Below, in pieces: positions 6,801 to 7,851 of a stretch of DNA of 7,851 nt (its first letter is position 1; every line of letters starts with the position of its first letter). The DNA is taken from assembly GCA_013151465.1 (NCBI GenBank), contig JAADIF010000078.1, forward strand, positions 1-7,851, in the 5' to 3' direction. This DNA comes from Microcaldota archaeon (GTDB lineage Archaea > Aenigmatarchaeota > Aenigmatarchaeia > QMZP01 > QMZT01). The notes under the pieces were generated by a model that saw nothing but the letters and a program-made list of their open reading frames with translations, searched no databases and had not been told where the DNA came from. The position numbers and the translations under genes were made by a program.

Positions 6801-7851
6801 GTGACGGTGAAAGAAAAGAACTTGAAGCCAAGGATTGTGGCGGTGTCACAAGATGTGTTAAGCGGTGGTCATTCACATCACATGAAGCAAATAAGTGGCT
6901 CATAGAGGCGCGTGCCAGTGATACCTTCGGGAAGACTTCCAAAAAGTTTGGAATCATTTATTTCAATAAGCATGTTGTTCCGAGAGTGATACTGAGAGCA
7001 GTCCCAAAAAGAGTGTTAGCGGGCAAGCATGTAAAACTCATGACGGCTGCCATAGTCCGGAAAGGAAAAATAATGGCGATTGATATAGAGGGCACGAATG
7101 ATGTGAATGCTGACACCGCACAGATACATTTTGATTGTGACGATGATACGCATTGCAGAAAAACCTCGATGGGAGGTTGTTTATGCCAGAATGATTTCTC
7201 TTATGATATACCGAGCAATTGGTCGTTCAGAGCAAAAGCCTCCACAGAAGATGGTTTCTATTCCTATTCGGATTATGAGAATGTGACATTCTACCAGGGA
7301 AGGGGACTGGTCCTGACGATAAACGCGGATCCGACCATAGTCGAAAGTGACGGAAGCAGCAAGATTACCGTCAGGGGCGTTTCAGCTGAAGGCATAGATT
7401 CCCTATGGTATATCGAAAGCATCATAAAAAATCCTGTTTTTGATATAGACAAAGATTTGTTCAAGATGCCATCTAATTGGAACTTTGAAGATGGAATAAC
7501 ACACGTCCAGCGCCAAGGCGATATTGTCATAACAGCAAACGGACCAAACAATGACCCATATAAGGATTTCTGGTACGATGTAAGGTTGAATACGAAAAAC
7601 AAAAGATTGCTCGCTGTCAGATATAAGATAGTGCAAAAGAGAGGAAATGCGCGATTATCACTGAACATTGATAGGGATGATGGAAACATACTGGATTTGA
7701 AAATGCCTGATGATATCGGATGGCATACTTATCTTTTGGATCTTGACAGTGCAAAGGGATCTGATGCATGTCAGTCGGGTACGTGTGAAAGTGATATAGT
7801 CAATAGGATAGGTTTCTTTATTTACGCTCCTGATGATGGTGATGACATTTC
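815..7851 (+). CDS. Giant secreted/cell-surface multi-domain protein (Ig-like, FN3-like, repeat modules; C-terminus beyond window)
   Basis: A single frame runs from ATG 815 to the right edge without a stop, giving 2345 codons plus two bases. Residues 1-24 are a signal peptide (MHR, hydrophobic core, VSA cleavage). About 25-302 is an unrecognised N-terminal region ending in a likely jelly-roll fold (FIWLKIPG, LLVFVDG, HEFIVGPLHLNEGDNFIGL). About 303-996 are five or six Ig-like domains. About 997-1117 is cysteine-rich. Modules A (1178-1301), B (1345-1465) and C (1579-1703) share TYYxI, CEKxICYY and SPKIxI. CNNGIDDDGD follows A, and an FN3-like domain (about 1469-1565) separates B and C. A CRY/YIRCKDENGN module (1703-1794), further Ig-like domains (about 1795-2161) and a carbohydrate-binding-like beta-sandwich (about 2162 on) follow. 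N-x-S/T sequons (N330, N433, N566) and many paired Cys fit an exported protein. No catalytic motif or second membrane segment is visible. An adhesin or envelope structural role is inferred; the exact function is unknown. Confidence 0.9.
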   Translation, partial: MHRSIPFALIAFFLVLTLPIIVSASIQQSANIQMNKGLADALLKYKKDTNALILLSRQLEDASEENNPIPPSGSRWIAYECQASDCRGGSNVEECKSVPSWTKLSRGCRDNEDNDHCVHTDKTEHIMTAVSSAYPDETAAEYPPVEMDSWMDFDDYLYSKCDPWHGYSAIPCMWNEKINNWDCWTNDHSFIWLKIPGVPAEGNVNLVFKGLFENEQKNEDLLVFVDGHQDDEGNSIYHREWRESNENDGVHEFIVGPLHLNEGDNFIGLTHPLYKQEMSDGENDDYSGGSIHFIGKFKISYTDNDEAPQAFIGADPLTQTVGRDIKFMINGSDDNRIDSIQLMYDGNVIETRTCSVEDNIFDPDDNKFHCAKNFYHTQQAAGQYTYTGKVTDNTNQEASADVVVHFVDDIPVVRIEVDESDVLIGDDIVLTVNGTDDVEIRGVAVYRWIDDSIGGLLHECSFGDGIFSSETNDDCENICRLNDAGKGMICEFTRTENENGSYTYAAVAYDSSEQESLKSTVTVNFGSVTPPTIDIKGVVCSRAAGCADDAGEIISCNDIHPGDYVNITIEGKDNEGLESVSLQDENGNVLSDIDGNPASMECADSNICGASFVLTQDTDGNYCYYANAKDNTGLNPDNIPSTCIDFEFLGPSLLIYNDPNSTLEGDCFSINVLAKDGDCKGLSQISLEEDPQDPETILDESTIDCQGSPEYENSWKAFGIAGPHRYTAHVTDTNGLSYKDHIDVSISPEQCPSVNIYFVSSDYTLDENGVYHVPYGGKFSIGMDAQDLERGLKDIGITETVSGDGRSRNIENAERYATMTWDDMEFEPGTYYFVANASDIRGFYDCETGEFTETDSCTSSSGSIEVVVGNPQPLQILLTIDNKMPYVSEEISANLGAVSNAGLVSIGLIGVDDLVLDEQIQASGRRDISSKHVSFAPYVNEYPCLFDSVSIDGRGTIPSINVNMGDTRGCPSTIYLQIDAKAIKSFVKTFRNFSFTPASKVDGDYECNLYWPDSHWCSISELENVTLNHNNVLYKDHKQDSLGQKQFIFNDKGYDGCYGKNYICPIEDFNTSECVSGYCSDGETLICCYDDIHMNYEKKGIWAKTTNKGLTWIVTGLTDQETLKAFDGKVLNATEAAIYKRIRPGAVWGVDSLYPNFELLDIGAAEGSFEVSSGNLPRTDLYLISNGAENLYHTEMTFNDNVLFKLKRISLDAAFSGKSAVDASSKISFSQSDENTYYAIIDGEDECNSVAFSSTQDSEAEISVVCPSNMRCEKKICYYSENGYGRELIKSSPKITIDKRATHEICNNGIDDDGDKHIDYCDTDCSCPAGTERITCTRCEPVSRPYTKLYLGTDEYLYSRSFTADQTFTIKRLERPSESFSGNSRIETDKISFSLSGSSTYYKVISANENCPSSGYSYTSSETIDVDIACREGSLCEKRICYYATDGNYKEDTHRSPKITIDKRASQNNAPLGFNLLYPLNNAGNIDKNGITLEWESSTDPDGDSVVYDIYFGTSVNPPLVRSGLSSTTYSTGSLLEGRRYYWTVWAKDSYGKRKQANNKKMSFVVGSRNGPPSGNVPSTSLFLLENGGYVEYDRVRTFNYEPTFMIKRISSDAQASGVGSHVETKKVFMSSGGRTYYRIVNPEVSCSDINGFEVSYKNEINLKVSCTSEQCEKKICYYSENSDGREDVKSSPKIIIRIDEKAPIVLRAAPSGVVKKNTINMMLLTDEACECRYGVRDRLFNDMSVMDITGKRGHMKTLSLNNAGSQRFYIRCKDENGNEMDKPFVLNFYFDDGERDSFEKECNGRSACRNIWKMRSRNPIDVEIIGKATDIEGYTVFTLPESVSFATEPSVSLYSYPSTVYEGEDATVVAVVPPEDMIRRRYRYPLAVIVGKLEDGNFIELAKNVCDNPKKICKAKADIRESGHGEYRYVAKVVDVNGRGDTDELNLNVLENPPPSVLLNIDPSNTFVDERSQIEITAEDSSRGVSTIRVIAISSDGERKELEAKDCGGVTRCVKRWSFTSHEANKWLIEARASDTFGKTSKKFGIIYFNKHVVPRVILRAVPKRVLAGKHVKLMTAAIVRKGKIMAIDIEGTNDVNADTAQIHFDCDDDTHCRKTSMGGCLCQNDFSYDIPSNWSFRAKASTEDGFYSYSDYENVTFYQGRGLVLTINADPTIVESDGSSKITVRGVSAEGIDSLWYIESIIKNPVFDIDKDLFKMPSNWNFEDGITHVQRQGDIVITANGPNNDPYKDFWYDVRLNTKNKRLLAVRYKIVQKRGNARLSLNIDRDDGNILDLKMPDDIGWHTYLLDLDSAKGSDACQSGTCESDIVNRIGFFIYAPDDGDDI
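1727..3803 (+). other. Tandem Ig-like domain array (residues ~305-996)
   Basis: Successive units of about 100-125 residues each run as P-x-V/I-x-I start, a V-x-I-x-V/I-x-G-x-D-D/N strand pair, a central cysteine hairpin, then Y-x-Y-x-A-x-V/A-x-D-x-x-G/N-x-E and a closing V-x-V strand. Approximate borders are residues 305-409, 410-526, 527-648, 649-747, 748-869 and a less certain 870-996. Examples are GRDIKFMINGSDDNRIDSIQ and GQYTYTGKVTDNTNQEASAD. These are stalk-like beta-sandwich repeats; PKD, cadherin-like or bacterial Ig families are all possible, and no exact family is claimed. Confidence 0.65.
3804..4165 (+). other. Cysteine-rich segment, possible disulfide knot (residues ~997-1117)
   Basis: The segment has Cys at 1007 and 1017, then a dense set at 1057, 1064, 1074, 1079, 1087 and 1088, with spacing C-x6-C-x9-C-x4-C-x7-CC. 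Eight cysteines in about 82 residues, ending in a CC pair, suggests a small disulfide-stabilised fold between the Ig-like array and module A. No known family was recognised. Confidence 0.5.
4346..4717 (+). repeat. Protein module A of the ICYYS/SPKITIDKRA family (residues 1178-1301)
   Basis: The module begins TDLYLISNGAENLY, then VLFKLKRIS, TYYAIIDGEDEC, CEKKICYYSENGYGRE and KSSPKITIDKRA. It aligns along its length with modules B and C. Its later two-thirds align with the units of the upstream gene (TYYAII, ICYYS, S-K-x-TIDKR). It may be a CHB_HEX_C-like beta-sandwich; the family assignment is an inference. Confidence 0.75.
4691..4717 (+). repeat. Exact 27-bp repeat, copy 1 (end of module A)
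   Basis: These 27 bases are identical to 5183-5209 and encode the PKITIDKRA end of the module. The flanking bases differ on both sides. Confidence 0.9.
4718..4831 (+). other. Asp/Cys-rich CNNGIDDDGD motif between modules A and B
   Basis: Residues 1304-1328 read E-I-C-N-N-G-I-D-D-D-G-D followed by IDYCDTDCSCP, with further Cys at 1336 and 1339. The ECNNGIDDDGDG-x-x-D-x-x-D-x-D-C signature recurs in secreted bacterial and archaeal proteins and is often described as a putative metal (calcium)-binding motif. The normal glycine after DDDGD is Lys1316 here. It probably forms a compact ion- and disulfide-stabilised linker. Confidence 0.7.
4847..5209 (+). repeat. Protein module B of the ICYYS/SPKITIDKRA family (residues 1345-1465)
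   Basis: The module reads YTKLYLGTDEYLYSRSFT, TFTIKRL, STYYKVISANENCPS, CEKRICYYATDGNYKED and SPKITIDKRA. It aligns with modules A and C; the ENCPS part is closest to GDCPS of the upstream gene's units. It lies directly after the Asp/Cys-rich motif and before the FN3-like domain. Confidence 0.75.
5183..5209 (+). repeat. Exact 27-bp repeat, copy 2 (end of module B)
   Basis: These bases are identical to 4691-4717. All codons for PKITIDKRA are the same, including AGA for Arg and ATC for Ile, although the rest of the two modules has diverged. Confidence 0.9.
5219..5509 (+). other. Fibronectin type III-like domain (residues ~1469-1565)
   Basis: The segment has NAPLGFNLLYPLNNAG at the start, then ITLEWESSTDPDGD with W1495, VYDIYFGTSVNPPLV, TTYSTGSLLEGRRYYW and a W1543-T-V-W1546 strand with AKDSYGKR, ending MSFVV. 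This order (LxWxxxxDPDGDxVxYDIYFGTS, then L-x(4)-YYWTVWAKD) is the classic pattern of prokaryotic FN3-like domains in secreted proteins. The role is a spacer or protein/carbohydrate contact. Confidence 0.8.
5549..5923 (+). repeat. Protein module C of the ICYYS/SPKITIDKRA family (residues 1579-1703)
   Basis: The module reads STSLFLLENGGYVEYDR, TFMIKRISSD, RTYYRIVNPEVSC, CEKKICYYSENSDGRED and KSSPKIIIRIDEKA. It aligns with A and B over the whole length. The final strand has drifted: KITIDKRA has become KIIIRIDEKA, with two extra residues. Confidence 0.75.
5921..6196 (+). other. CRY/YIRCKD-type Ig-like module (residues ~1703-1794)
   Basis: The segment reads APIVLRAAPSGVVKK, NMMLLTDEACECRYGVRD, LFNDMSVMDITGKRGH, LSLNNAGSQRFYIRCKDENGNEMDK and LNFYF. 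Cys1732 of CRY and Cys1773 of YIRCKD probably pair. The TDE-x-A/C-x-CRY...F-x-x-M...TG...H...YxRCxDxxGN layout is, from general familiarity, recurrent in surface proteins of DPANN archaea and candidate-phylum bacteria. Confidence 0.7.
6197..7297 (+). other. Second Ig-like domain group (residues ~1795-2161)
   Basis: There are about three units. The first includes IDVEIIGKATDI, the C1907-x6-C1914 hairpin and GEYRYVAKVVDVNGRGD. The second is SVLLNIDPSNTFVDERSQIE with C2008-x5-C2014 and ASDTFGKTSKK. The third is PRVILRAVPKRVLAGKHVKL with a DCDDDTHC...GGCLC loop and WSFRAKASTEDGFYSYS. The layout is the same as in the N-terminal array. Borders are approximate. Confidence 0.6.
7298..7851 (+). other. 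Carbohydrate-binding-like beta-sandwich, truncated by window end
   Basis: After a short GRGLVLTINADPTIVESDG strand region, residues from W2222 (SNWNFEDGITHVQ) run through YKDFWYDVRLNTKNKRLLAV, RLSLNIDRDD and W2303-HTYLLDL to IVNRIGFFIYAPDDGDD. The order (W-x-F-x-D-G, ...RLLAVRYKI, ...WHTYLLDL, ...RIGFFIYAP) is that of galactose-binding-like or CBM-type jelly-roll domains. The usual closing strand lies beyond the window. Ligand unknown. Confidence 0.55.

Noticed and set aside
3436..7689. Further - strand open frames, for example 3436-3813, 6397-6957 and 7291-7689
   Set aside because: All are antisense shadows of the giant gene, with low-complexity Ser/Ile/Leu-rich translations and no motifs. 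The + strand reading carries clear domains throughout.

Overview
The window holds two co-directional genes on the + strand and nothing convincing on the - strand. Both encode modular, cysteine-containing, beta-sandwich-type proteins of the kind found on cell surfaces. Codon use is AT-leaning, with very frequent ATA (Ile) and AGA/AGG (Arg). A clean GGAG ribosome binding site and the lack of introns show a prokaryote. Module types (a TDEACECRY...YIRCKDENGN module, Ig-like domains with a paired-cysteine hairpin, a CNNGIDDDGD motif, a DPDGD...YDIYFGTS fibronectin-like domain) are, from general knowledge, typical of uncultivated archaea such as DPANN lineages and of candidate-phylum bacteria. The lineage is an inference; no marker gene is present.

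Positions 2-789 are the 3' end of a gene that enters from the left edge. It is built of ~99-residue repeats. An exact 91-bp segment occurs at 1-91 and again at 298-388 (297-bp period, 99 codons). Straight after the second copy the frame breaks (stop at 392-394). The next frame stays open to 789 and encodes two more, diverged copies of the same module. The gene is therefore either frameshifted or carries a sequence/assembly error. Two single-base additions (C389 and one extra A in the run 393-397) would account exactly for the shift.

After a 25-base gap with a Shine-Dalgarno site, one giant reading frame starts at 815 and runs without a stop to the right edge (2345 codons visible, C-terminus missing). 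In order it encodes: a signal peptide; a probable jelly-roll N-terminal domain; a string of Ig-like domains; a cysteine-rich knot-like segment; three ~120-residue modules (A, B, C) related to the repeats of the upstream gene, with an Asp/Cys-rich motif between A and B and a fibronectin-III-like domain between B and C; an ECRY/YIRCKD module; more Ig-like domains; and a carbohydrate-binding-like beta-sandwich cut off by the window end. No enzymatic domain is visible.

The likely picture is an operon-like pair of large secreted or cell-surface proteins (adhesin or envelope type) that share and shuffle one repeat module. The shared ICYYS...SPKITIDKR module, the near-fresh DNA repeat and the frame break at its edge are the most unusual parts.
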